Positions 1-7,663 of a stretch of 12,843 nt of DNA are shown piece by piece (positions within the stretch are counted from its first letter, which is position 1; the number at the start of each line of letters is the position of its first letter). The notes beneath the pieces were generated by a model that was not told the DNA's origin, searched no databases, and saw nothing but the letters and a program-made list of their open reading frames with translations. Origin of the DNA: an uncultured Ignavibacteria bacterium. GTDB taxonomy: Bacteria; Bacteroidota; Ignavibacteria; Ignavibacteriales; Melioribacteraceae. The translations under genes were made by a program, and so were the position numbers. The stretch covers positions 1-12,843 of the forward strand of contig CALGLM010000432.1 of assembly GCA_937930275.1 (NCBI GenBank), written 5' to 3'.

Positions 1-1373
1 CCTTCCGGTAATGCTAATGCCGTACCAATAATATATTCTTCATACTTAACAACAACATGTCCGTATGGTTTAAATATACGTTTAATTGTGCCGCCGCTAA
101 AATAAGTTTTTAAGTCGTCTTTCTCCTCTAAAACAATTATATTTTCTGTAATTTGTTCGTCTAAAATTCGAGCTGCAATACTATGAAGATGAGGTTTATT
201 CCTTTTATCTATGCTTCCTAATTTTAAACCTACTCTCTCAAATATTGAAAGATTTTCAGCTTCCCATAACGAATCGATTATAAATACATCCATTCCTTTA
301 AGTAAAAATCTAAAATTTTCAAAAACTTCGGGTTTAACTCCGTAATGTTTAGCTATGCCACCTAAATAATGCTTAACAACATGATGATCGTACGGGTATA
401 TTTCAAACCTTTCTTCTCTTAATACTGCCGGAGCATTTTTTTCGGTTTCCCCTGTTTTAATTAATTTTGCAATAAAAAAACCTTCACTTGTAATTTCCCA
501 AGGAATTATTCTTCTGGATTTTTCAATACTCGGGTTTAATTTTTCGCCATTAAATGATGTAAAACCGGGTACAGATTTTACGGGAAGAGTAATATCGCCT
601 AATTCCACGGGGTAATTCTTTAGTATCCTGTTCAACATCACTTCATTTTCTTCCAATGTTAAAGTACATGTCGAATAAAATATTTCGCCTCCGACTTTTG
701 CCATTTTTATAGCCGATACAAGTAATTTAAACTGTATTTCGGCAATACGCTCTGCTTCGGATAATGACCAACGTTGACCGACTTCTCCTTTTTTCTGTAC
801 AATACCTAATGCACTACATGGTGCATCAACTAAAATTTTATCAAACTTGCTATCAAAATATTTACTTAATAATTGCCCTTTCTGCATAATTACGCCCAGA
901 TTGGAAAGTCCCATTCTATCTAAGTTATGCACTAAACTTTTTGTTCTATCTAAATTGCTTTCATTTGCATAAAATGTCCCTCTATACCCCATATAATCGG
1001 CAATTTGACTTGTTTTTGAACCAGGAGAAGCACATAAATCTAAAACCACATCTTCTTTTGTAGGATTCATAACTATGGGAGGAATCATTGAAGATAAACT
1101 TTGTATATAATACTTTCCTACTGTAAATTCTAATGTTTTGCCTATATTATGGATACCGTCTTTAACAATAAATGCACCGGGAACATTATCTACCGGTTCA
1201 AGCTTTATATGATATTTTTTTAATTTTTCATCAATTTTTAAATGTGTATATCGTTTTGGTATTCGTATATACGGAAAATAATTTATCTGAATAAACTCTT
1301 TAAATAGTTTTAAATATTCTTCGCCGAAATGATGCGATATATAATCAACAATACGTGGATTTAAATCAGTCAA
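1..1373 (-). CDS. RsmF-like (NOL1/NOP2/Sun family) SAM-dependent rRNA cytosine-C5 methyltransferase, partial
   Basis: The gene runs off the left edge, leaving 457 codons with the 3' end missing. It belongs to the RsmB/RsmF/NSUN family, which methylates cytosine C5 in rRNA (in some members tRNA) using S-adenosylmethionine. Visible motifs are the SAM-binding motif LDLCASPGSKTSQI (about 111-124), whose PGSKT form resembles RsmF; motif IV DAPCS with Cys186; and motif VI STCTL with Cys236. The two cysteines are the family's product-release and catalytic residues. After the Rossmann core comes a further domain ending in GHVVVKYEEYIIGTALALP, which looks like the C-terminal PUA-like part of RsmF. The start is TTG at 1373, preceded by AGGAG six bases away. 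An in-frame TAG at 1385-1383 closes the frame upstream and no ATG or GTG occurs near the family's usual N-terminus. The exact target nucleotide cannot be told from sequence. Confidence 0.9.
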   Translation of the reverse strand, partial: MTDLNPRIVDYISHHFGEEYLKLFKEFIQINYFPYIRIPKRYTHLKIDEKLKKYHIKLEPVDNVPGAFIVKDGIHNIGKTLEFTVGKYYIQSLSSMIPPIVMNPTKEDVVLDLCASPGSKTSQIADYMGYRGTFYANESNLDRTKSLVHNLDRMGLSNLGVIMQKGQLLSKYFDSKFDKILVDAPCSALGIVQKKGEVGQRWSLSEAERIAEIQFKLLVSAIKMAKVGGEIFYSTCTLTLEENEVMLNRILKNYPVELGDITLPVKSVPGFTSFNGEKLNPSIEKSRRIIPWEITSEGFFIAKLIKTGETEKNAPAVLREERFEIYPYDHHVVKHYLGGIAKHYGVKPEVFENFRFLLKGMDVFIIDSLWEAENLSIFERVGLKLGSIDKRNKPHLHSIAARILDEQITENIIVLEEKDDLKTYFSGGTIKRIFKPYGHVVVKYEEYIIGTALALPE

Positions 1374-1382
1374 GCTGCTCTC

Positions 1383-1805
1383 CTAAAACCTAATTAAATT
1401 TATTATATTAAAAATTTGCCTTACCGCTTCATCTTCTTTTATCTTAACTTGTTCTTTTGCAATGTCTTGTTTAATCTTAATAATTATACTATCCAAATAC
1501 TTTTCATATTTCCTTACAACTGTAGTAATATCACTTAGTTCAATAGGAATATCCAAACTATTTTGTTTTAACTTACTTGCATAAACAATATATTTTGCCT
1601 TATAAATTTCTTCTTCGTTAAAATAAACTTCGCCGTCAGCACTGCAAATTTGGTAAAAACCAAAAAACAAGTCGCCTAAAACAAGCTGCTTTTCGGGCAT
1701 TTTTATATTTGTTAATTTTTCATCACTTAAAAAATCCTGCGGGAAAATTTTTTCATAATTTGCCGAATTTTTTATAATCCAATTTTTAATGAATTGTTTT
1801 TCCAT
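1383..1805 (-). CDS. conserved-looking hypothetical protein, 140 aa
   Basis: I do not recognise this protein. It is 140 residues, Lys/Glu/Ile-rich and mostly helical in appearance, with no signal peptide or membrane segment. The segment ICSADGEVYFNEEEIYKA (53-70) has the helix-ADGEV-x-EEE look of TerB-like helical domains, but the match is short and no function should be read from it. The C-terminal third (about 100-128) is charged and could form a coiled coil. It ends nine bases before the TTG start of the RsmF-like methyltransferase, whose Shine-Dalgarno AGGAG overlaps the TAG stop, so the two are very probably co-transcribed and translationally coupled. The ATG at 1805 has only a weak, closely spaced AAGG upstream. 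The receptor's terminator at 1871-1899 lies upstream, so the unit should have its own promoter in 1806-1870; I see none that is convincing. Confidence 0.75.
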   Translation of the reverse strand: MEKQFIKNWIIKNSANYEKIFPQDFLSDEKLTNIKMPEKQLVLGDLFFGFYQICSADGEVYFNEEEIYKAKYIVYASKLKQNSLDIPIELSDITTVVRKYEKYLDSIIIKIKQDIAKEQVKIKEDEAVRQIFNIINLIRF

Positions 1806-1870
1806 AGCCTTATTTTTTTTGGAACGTAAAGATAGTAAATTTTACAAAAATATTCATAATTATTTAAAAC

Positions 1871-1899
1871 AAAAAACCGACATCTTGTGCCGGTTTTTT
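1871..1899 (-). terminator. rho-independent terminator after the outer-membrane receptor gene
   Basis: Read on the minus strand, a six-base stem CCGGCA/TGTCGG with a CAAGA loop is flanked by A6 and T6 runs. One pair is G-U in the minus-strand RNA but becomes an A-C mismatch in the plus-strand RNA, so the element favours minus-strand transcripts. It lies just downstream of the receptor stop codon at 1921 and separates that gene from the 140-residue gene. Confidence 0.85.
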
Positions 1900-1920
1900 A
1901 ATCATTTATATCCATTAACC

Positions 1921-4365
1921 TTAAAAATCATCACCTTCATTAAACGGTTTTGGTTCTCTTTCTTTTACTTTGCCCATATTTAATCTATACGAAATTCCTA
2001 AGAAAATATTTCTGCTGTCATTTGTTCTACTATTTGTAGTTACAAAATTAAACCCGTCAACCGTTGAATTATATTTACGAGTATTAAAAATATCCGAAAT
2101 TCTAAACATAATAGATAAATTACCGTCCATAAAGTCCTTTTTAACAGCTAAATCAGCAAAATAAACAGCATCCAATTTTGTTTGTGAATTAACTGCATTT
2201 CCTCCCCAACCGCTACTAACTGCTACCGAAGGAGAATTATAATTTAACATTAATTGCATCTGAATATCATAGCCTAAGCTAAAACTGTTATTCAATTTTG
2301 CAGACCAGCTATAATTATCATATACCGATATATCCGTTCCGTTGTTTTCAAATGTATATTTATAAACAGATAAATTGGCGTTTAATCTCCACCACGAAGA
2401 TATAGGCTGCATTCCTATAAATTCCATTCCGTAGGAAGTACTTTTTGCAATATTTTCATAAGTTGTTCTATTAATTCCGTCATCACCTAAAGTACTATAA
2501 GATGAAATTACGTCATTAGTATTTTTAACAAATAAACTTGTAGTTAAAGATGTTTTACCGAGATATAAACCATAACTAATTTCGTAAGAATTAATATACT
2601 GCGGTTTTAAGTAAGGATTTCCGTAGGAGATATTTAATGAATCCGAATAGTCAACAAAAGGATTTAATTGTCTGTTTGAAGGTCTATCAACTCTTCTACT
2701 ATAGCTAAATTGTATTTCTTGAATTTGTGATGGTTGGTACGATAAATGAACCGAAGGATAGAGACTGAAATAATTGTTTTCGTAACTATACCCGGTTAAT
2801 TCGCTCGTTGACTTAGTATTTGCTTGTTCGGCGCGTAATGCCAACTGATATGCAAACCCATCAAATAATTCGTCATTATAGGTTGCATAAACAGCATAAG
2901 TTTGCAACTTATAATTAAAATAATTTCTCTTATTTAAATCTTCAATCGTGCCGTAATCAAATAAATTCAAATAATTAAAGTGCATTATCGGATTTCTGGA
3001 ATCGATTTCTCCGCCAAGTTCCAATTTACTATATTTACTAAATGGATGAACATAGTTAATTGCGCCCTCATACTGGTAGTTTTCGTTATGCGAAATCGTT
3101 TTTGTTTGCTTAGTCATATCAGTATTAATCTGATCAATTATTGAATTTGCATCCATTTTGTTTGCCGAATAGCTAAAATCGGCAGTAAATTCTCTCTGTT
3201 TTTCTTCAAATGTTTTTTTATAGTTAAAAGAGTAATTATTTGAGTTCATCTCGCGTGTAGAATTACTATTACGGTAAAAACTATCAAAATATGATTCGTC
3301 AAACGGATATTGCTGGCTTTGCAAATTTGAGATACTATTGCCGCCGAAACTTCTTCTCTGAAAACTTAATGTAATTGTATTATAGTCATTTATATAATAA
3401 TCAAAACCGGAGTTAATACTGCTCCCGCCTCTTTGACCTGTACCATAAGAGTTCTGATCAAGAAGTTGGCTGCTAATACGCTGTGTAGATGAAACATTTG
3501 TCGAATAGTTGCTTCTTCTATCAAGCGAGCCGAAAAAGTTAAAACCGTTTATTCTATAGTTTAAGTTTAATGAACCGGTATATTTGTCTCTTGTTCCTGC
3601 ATTTGCACTTACCATTCCGTTAAATCCGGTGGTTACATTTTTTTTAAGTATAATATTTATTATGCCGCCTGTACCTTCTGGATCATATTTTGCGGATGGA
3701 TTAGTTACAAGTTCAATGGATTCAATTGCGCTTGCCGGAATCTGTTCCAAAGCATCTTCAGGACTAACAGCAGTCATCCCGTTTGGTTTACCGTCCACCA
3801 ATATTGTCAAATTAGTATTTCCGCGTAAACTAACAGTACCGTCAGCATCAACGTTAACCGAAGGAATATTTTGTAAAATATCAACAGCCGTTCCGCCTAC
3901 GCTTGTAAGCATCTTATCAACATTTATAACTTTTTTTTCGATGTTATAAGTGTACATTTCTTTTTGACCGCTAACTTCAACCTGCCCCATCGTAATTGAT
4001 TTTTGACTTAACGTAATTTTCCCCAAATCAACATCAATACTTTTTGGCGTAATCATAATATTATTTATAATGTTTGACTCATAACCGATAAAACTTGCTT
4101 TACAATAATATTTGCCGGATTTTAAGTTGTCTATTTCAAAAAATCCTGTTTTATTACTTACAGTACCGGTAATTAGCGAGGAATCTTTTAAAGAAAATAC
4201 CGCAATATTACCGTATTCAATAGGAGAACCTGTTTGTTCGTCAAATAAGTATCCGCTTATCTTTCCGTTAATAGGATTTACATTTCCGGTCTTATAATCT
4301 TGGGCATTTGTAATCCCCATTACGGTAAATAAGATAATCACCAATAATTTAATTTCCATCTTCAT
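1921..4365 (-). CDS. TonB-dependent-receptor-type outer-membrane beta-barrel protein with carboxypeptidase-regulatory-like domain
   Basis: This 814-residue protein has a signal peptide (positive start, hydrophobic 5-18, likely cleavage at TNA|Q, 21/22). A carboxypeptidase-D-regulatory-like beta domain follows (about 35-115; GYLFDEQTGSPIEYGNIAVF, then GFFEIDNLKSGKY). A TonB-receptor plug spans about 135-242 (VDILQNIPSVNVDADGTVSLRG, split as seen around 162-182; ILVDGKP; IESIELVTNPSAKYDPEGTGGIINI). The rest is a long Tyr/Asn/Ser-rich barrel typical of the outer membrane beta-barrel family found in Bacteroidota. After the last strand (FLGISYRLNMG) comes a charged tail of about 16 residues. No SusD-like partner is adjacent, so the substrate is unknown; such proteins import siderophores, glycans or peptides in a TonB-driven way, or act as poorly defined barrels. 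Start: ATG at 4365 with AAAGGTGA about nine bases upstream; a second ATG two codons later is possible. Confidence 0.9.
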   Translation of the reverse strand: MKMEIKLLVIILFTVMGITNAQDYKTGNVNPINGKISGYLFDEQTGSPIEYGNIAVFSLKDSSLITGTVSNKTGFFEIDNLKSGKYYCKASFIGYESNIINNIMITPKSIDVDLGKITLSQKSITMGQVEVSGQKEMYTYNIEKKVINVDKMLTSVGGTAVDILQNIPSVNVDADGTVSLRGNTNLTILVDGKPNGMTAVSPEDALEQIPASAIESIELVTNPSAKYDPEGTGGIINIILKKNVTTGFNGMVSANAGTRDKYTGSLNLNYRINGFNFFGSLDRRSNYSTNVSSTQRISSQLLDQNSYGTGQRGGSSINSGFDYYINDYNTITLSFQRRSFGGNSISNLQSQQYPFDESYFDSFYRNSNSTREMNSNNYSFNYKKTFEEKQREFTADFSYSANKMDANSIIDQINTDMTKQTKTISHNENYQYEGAINYVHPFSKYSKLELGGEIDSRNPIMHFNYLNLFDYGTIEDLNKRNYFNYKLQTYAVYATYNDELFDGFAYQLALRAEQANTKSTSELTGYSYENNYFSLYPSVHLSYQPSQIQEIQFSYSRRVDRPSNRQLNPFVDYSDSLNISYGNPYLKPQYINSYEISYGLYLGKTSLTTSLFVKNTNDVISSYSTLGDDGINRTTYENIAKSTSYGMEFIGMQPISSWWRLNANLSVYKYTFENNGTDISVYDNYSWSAKLNNSFSLGYDIQMQLMLNYNSPSVAVSSGWGGNAVNSQTKLDAVYFADLAVKKDFMDGNLSIMFRISDIFNTRKYNSTVDGFNFVTTNSRTNDSRNIFLGISYRLNMGKVKEREPKPFNEGDDF

Positions 4366-4391
4366 ATCGTTTCACCTTTATTTATAATTTC

Positions 4392-4420
4392 AATATATAT
4401 AACAAAAATTGTACCGTAAA
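4392..4420 (-). promoter_or_regulatory. putative sigma70-type promoter of the outer-membrane receptor gene
   Basis: On the minus strand, TTTACG (4420-4415, 4/6 match) is followed by a 17-base spacer and TATATT (4397-4392, 5/6). This would give a leader of about 20 bases that includes the AAAGGTGA ribosome site. The sequence is very AT-rich, so chance matches are likely; an overlapping TACAAT at 4413-4408 is an alternative -10 without a good -35. Confidence 0.35.
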
Positions 4421-4509
4421 TGTTTAATAAATAGCTAAAAAAATTTGCTATTTTTACGCAATTTTAATAGTTTTTTATTGGTAGATAAAATAATAGTAAA
4501 ATAGTTCGC

Positions 4510-4538
4510 CCAAACGGTCGCAACGTATTTCCGTTCGG
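4510..4538 (-). terminator. GC-rich hairpin downstream of the histidine kinase gene, possible terminator
   Basis: Minus-strand RNA can pair CCGAACGG with CCGUUUGG (eight pairs, one G-U) around a 13-base loop, starting about ten bases after the kinase stop. The U-rich stretch (UAUUUUACUAUUAUUUU) begins several bases after the stem rather than directly, so termination would be weak or the hairpin may serve to protect the 3' end. It stands out as the only GC-rich patch in this intergenic region. Confidence 0.45.
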
Positions 4539-4547
4539 TCGAAATTA

Positions 4548-7337
4548 TTAAGAAAAGATTACTCTAAAAGTAGAACCAACTCCCTTTTCACTTTCAACTT
4601 CAATATCTGCATTATTTAATTCGCAGTACTTTTTAACTAATGCCAAACCTAACCCGTTCCCTTCAAACTTTCTTGTATAACCCTGTTCTTCTTGAGAAAA
4701 CGGAGTAAAAAGCATAGGGAGATAATCGCTTGAAATACCAATCCCCGTATCAGTAACCTCAATTACAAGTTTAAAATCAATATTTCTGTAAATGTTTATT
4801 TCTACTCCCCCCTTCTCGGTATATTTTATTGCGTTATCAACTAAGTTATTAACTATTTGTCCGACAGTATATTCATCAGCCCAAATAAATAAATCATCAG
4901 TTTGAATATTTACGTTAAAGCTTAAACCTTTTTCTGCAGCTACATAAACAAGTTCATTTCTAACAGGGTCTAACAAATCAGTCGAAACATTAATGTATTT
5001 TGAAACATAATCATAAATTCCTGCTTGAACTTCAGACATGTTTAAAATTAAATCTATTGTTCTAATTATTCTTCTTCCGGCACTACTCATTGACGTAAAA
5101 CATGATTTCAACTCTTCGTCAATACTTTCTTCCAATTCATCTCGTAATAAAGATGAAAAACTCAAGATTGTATTAATAGGAGTTCTGATTTCGTGCGACA
5201 TTTGCGCTAAGAACTCAGACTTTAATTTATCCGATTTTTCCGCCTGCTCTTTTGCAAGAATTAATTTTTGCTCATCTAATATTCTTTCAGTAACATCAAG
5301 TATAAATCCTTCAAAAAGCATATCGTTTTTGCCTTCAACAATAATTGCCGAGCCAAACTCTTCCATCCAAAGGATTTGCCCTTTTTTATTTTTTATCCTA
5401 TATTGAAAATGATAAGATCTTCCTTCTTCAATTGCCTTATCTACTTCCTTTTTATTTATTTCGGCATCTTCCGGAAGTATGATATCATTAAATGTTAATT
5501 TATGTTCAAGAAACAGAGTTTTATCATAACCCGTAATATTTGAAAATTGGTCATTTAAGTAAATAATGGAATAATTTTTATCATTTTTGCTTAAGTAAAT
5601 TATTCCCGGTACGTTTTCGGCAAGCATCCTAAAACGTTCTTCGCTTTCAAATATTTTTTGTTGATTCTTTTTAAGGTCAATTGCAAAAGCAATCTGAGAA
5701 GATACAAAAGAAAGAAGTTCTTTATCTTTTGCACCATATTTTATTGTTTCAAAGTAAATTTGAACAACTAAGGCACCGATTGTTTTACCGTCCGGAGCAA
5801 TTAAAGGTACACCAAGCCATTGTTTTGGAACAGTTCCAATAAGCTCAATTTCACCAATTTTTGCTAAATGCAAAAGCTCTTGCTCGTCTAAATGGAGTAA
5901 TTCTCCCTTTTTTATCAAAAAATCGGTAATCCCTCTTCCAAATTTTTGTTCATCATATTCACGTAATTCGGAATTTGTATCTATCTCGTCAATGTAATAA
6001 GGCCACTTAACAGTTTGTGTTTCGTTATCAAAAACCGCAATATAAAAGTTTTTTGCGGGGACTAAGTCACATATTGCATCATGCACTAATCTATAAAAAT
6101 CTTTTAAATTTACAGAAGAGTTAATAGCACTTGTTATTTTATATAATGTTTCTGTTTTAACATTTTTTTCAATTAACTCCTTCGCTTTTTTCCTGCCTAA
6201 AAGGTATCTTTGATATAAGAATAAACTTAAGATCAAAAACGAAAATACGCCCAAAACCAATAAATTACGAAATGACCTTTGCTGTTCTAACTCCAATGAT
6301 TTTATTTTATTTTCTTGCTTTTCGTTTTCATACCTTGTTTGTATTTCGACTATCTGTTTGTTTTGTTCGGTATTAAACATTTTTTGATGTATTTCCGAAT
6401 ACGAGACATAATTCTCTAACGCAGCTTTGTAATCTTTTTTTTGTTTATAAATTTCATATAAAAGTAGATATGCATCTCCCAATTGAGGTTTAGTATCAAT
6501 TTTTTTACCGATATCAATTGCTTCGTACAAAATTTTAAGCGCAGTATCAAAATCATTTTGTTCAAAATACTCCCTACCTATACTTGTAAGCAGTAACGAA
6601 GTACCTTGTATATTCCCAAATTCTCTTAAATATTTTAATGCCGTTTTAAAATAATCAATTGCAACAGTATGATTTCCTAAATCGGAATAAACTTTAGCTA
6701 AACTTTCATAAGTTAATGATAACGCATTATAATTTTTACTATCTTTAACTAATATATATGCTTTTTCATGATTTTCTAATGCTTTATTATAGTTTTTCAT
6801 TAAACGGTAAATATTTCCGATATTATTTAATGTAACGGAAATTGCTATTTTATCGCCTAAATCTAATTTAATTTCTAAAGCTCTTTCATAATACTCTATA
6901 CATTTAGGATAGTTTTTAGCTCCTTGATACACAAGTGCAATGTTATTTAATGAAGCAGCTATTGATTTCTTATCATCAAGAGTTTCTCTTATTTTTAGCG
7001 AAACAAAATGATTATCAAGTGCTTTATCATAATTTCCTAAAATTGTGTGAGCTACACCTTTAATGTTATAGATGACCCCCTTATACTTTGCATTTGGATA
7101 CTCTTTTAGCAGATTTATTGCGCTATCAGCAATATTTAAAGAAGTAGCAGGATCAACATTGCGATATTCCCATGCCAAATCAATTAATGAAGAGATTTTT
7201 TTCTCTCCGACATAATTTTTTGAAGCATTTCTTATACTATCAATAGTTCGTTCTAAAATTGTTTGAGAAGAAATATCACCAAAAAATGCTACAAATAAAA
7301 GGACAAATGTTAAACTAACTTTTTTATTAAGGCTCAT
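4548..7337 (-). CDS. TPR-GAF-PAS sensor histidine kinase (orphan)
   Basis: This is a 929-residue membrane sensor kinase. A hydrophobic N-terminus (about 7-20, ending DISSQ) looks like a signal peptide or anchor. Six or so tetratricopeptide repeats cover about 85-320 ([42 protein letters not shown] and others). A charged coiled stretch (325-355) leads to a transmembrane helix (about 357-378), so the TPRs should lie outside the cytoplasmic membrane. Inside are a GAF domain (about 395-555), a PAS domain with PAC (565-690, [10 protein letters not shown]), a HisKA domain with phospho-acceptor His715 in [10 protein letters not shown], and an HATPase_c domain with N-box [11 protein letters not shown] (830-840), G1 DTGIGI (863-868) and G2 GNGLGLAL (893-900). 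There is no receiver domain and no response regulator in the window, so its partner is elsewhere. The ATG at 7337 lacks a Shine-Dalgarno sequence; the predicted leader is only about 12 bases. Ligand and target are unknown. Confidence 0.93.
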   Translation of the reverse strand: MSLNKKVSLTFVLLFVAFFGDISSQTILERTIDSIRNASKNYVGEKKISSLIDLAWEYRNVDPATSLNIADSAINLLKEYPNAKYKGVIYNIKGVAHTILGNYDKALDNHFVSLKIRETLDDKKSIAASLNNIALVYQGAKNYPKCIEYYERALEIKLDLGDKIAISVTLNNIGNIYRLMKNYNKALENHEKAYILVKDSKNYNALSLTYESLAKVYSDLGNHTVAIDYFKTALKYLREFGNIQGTSLLLTSIGREYFEQNDFDTALKILYEAIDIGKKIDTKPQLGDAYLLLYEIYKQKKDYKAALENYVSYSEIHQKMFNTEQNKQIVEIQTRYENEKQENKIKSLELEQQRSFRNLLVLGVFSFLILSLFLYQRYLLGRKKAKELIEKNVKTETLYKITSAINSSVNLKDFYRLVHDAICDLVPAKNFYIAVFDNETQTVKWPYYIDEIDTNSELREYDEQKFGRGITDFLIKKGELLHLDEQELLHLAKIGEIELIGTVPKQWLGVPLIAPDGKTIGALVVQIYFETIKYGAKDKELLSFVSSQIAFAIDLKKNQQKIFESEERFRMLAENVPGIIYLSKNDKNYSIIYLNDQFSNITGYDKTLFLEHKLTFNDIILPEDAEINKKEVDKAIEEGRSYHFQYRIKNKKGQILWMEEFGSAIIVEGKNDMLFEGFILDVTERILDEQKLILAKEQAEKSDKLKSEFLAQMSHEIRTPINTILSFSSLLRDELEESIDEELKSCFTSMSSAGRRIIRTIDLILNMSEVQAGIYDYVSKYINVSTDLLDPVRNELVYVAAEKGLSFNVNIQTDDLFIWADEYTVGQIVNNLVDNAIKYTEKGGVEINIYRNIDFKLVIEVTDTGIGISSDYLPMLFTPFSQEEQGYTRKFEGNGLGLALVKKYCELNNADIEVESEKGVGSTFRVIFS

Positions 7338-7355
7338 TAATATTTAACTTTTAAT

Positions 7356-7384
7356 AAGATAAATATAATTGAAATTAATGTAAA
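7356..7384 (-). promoter_or_regulatory. putative sigma70-type promoter of the histidine kinase gene
   Basis: On the minus strand TTTACA (7384-7379, 5/6 match) and TATCTT (7361-7356, 4/6) are 17 bases apart. The implied start near 7349 leaves a leader of about 12 bases, consistent with no Shine-Dalgarno site before the kinase ATG. The AT-richness of the region keeps confidence low. Confidence 0.35.
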
Positions 7385-7406
7385 AAAAAAGAAATTTTAA
7401 TTTAAA

Positions 7407-7595
7407 TTATCGAGTTGCTAAAAAAACAATTATTGAAGAAACCAGTATAGCAATAGCAGAAAAAATAAAAGCACGCTTAATAATTTTTTGTTTATGCTTG
7501 TATTTTTTATAGCTATCATCTATATCTGGATGATAGTCCCCCTTAGATATATCCCATTTATAATATTTTTTATTAATTTCAAAATTTTCGTTCAT
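7407..7595 (-). CDS. small single-helix membrane protein, 62 aa, unknown
   Basis: I do not recognise this gene. The first 41 residues are polar, with an aromatic and acidic part (YYKWDISKGDYHPDIDDSY) then a basic stretch (KKYKHKQKIIKR). A single transmembrane helix at about 42-60 ends two residues before the C-terminus, giving a tail-anchored look with the bulk in the cytoplasm by the positive-inside rule. There is no Shine-Dalgarno sequence before the ATG at 7595. It sits between the acylating aldehyde dehydrogenase (69 bases upstream) and the kinase (69 bases downstream). It is real rather than random because of the sharp split between soluble and membrane parts and because no other frame is open on this stretch. 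Its function is unknown. Confidence 0.6.
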   Translation of the reverse strand: MNENFEINKKYYKWDISKGDYHPDIDDSYKKYKHKQKIIKRAFIFSAIAILVSSIIVFLATR

Positions 7596-7638
7596 AAATC
7601 GGCTATTTTTAGATGTAATATAACAAACAATATATTAT

Positions 7639-7662
7639 AAAAAAATGATTTAAATCACTTTT
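7639..7662 (-). terminator. AT-rich hairpin and T-run after the acylating aldehyde dehydrogenase gene
   Basis: Directly after the stop codon the minus strand reads AAAAGTGAT-TTAA-ATCATTTTTTT. It can form a nine-pair, AU-dominated stem (one G-U) with a TTAA loop, ending in a run of seven T. It contains the perfect palindrome TGATTTAAATCA (7646-7657). A weak terminator is the simplest reading; a binding site for a dimeric regulator upstream of the 62-residue gene is an alternative. Confidence 0.5.
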
Positions 7663-7663
7663 G

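Noticed and set aside
1806..1870. TATTTTTG near 1840-1850 (minus strand) as a Bacteroidia-type -7 box (TAnnTTTG)
   Set aside because: The upstream TTTG is 17 rather than about 19-21 bases away, and the other promoters in the window look sigma70-like.
3584..3949. Plus-strand open frame of 121 codons antisense to the receptor plug region (with similar ones at 1789-1983, 1970-2164, 4112-4297, 5038-5406 and 7884-8114)
   Set aside because: All are opposite clear coding sequence with family motifs; none has a recognisable domain.
7382..7406. T-run (minus strand) after the 62-residue gene as a terminator
   Set aside because: The preceding stem is at most four or five A-T pairs; too weak to call.
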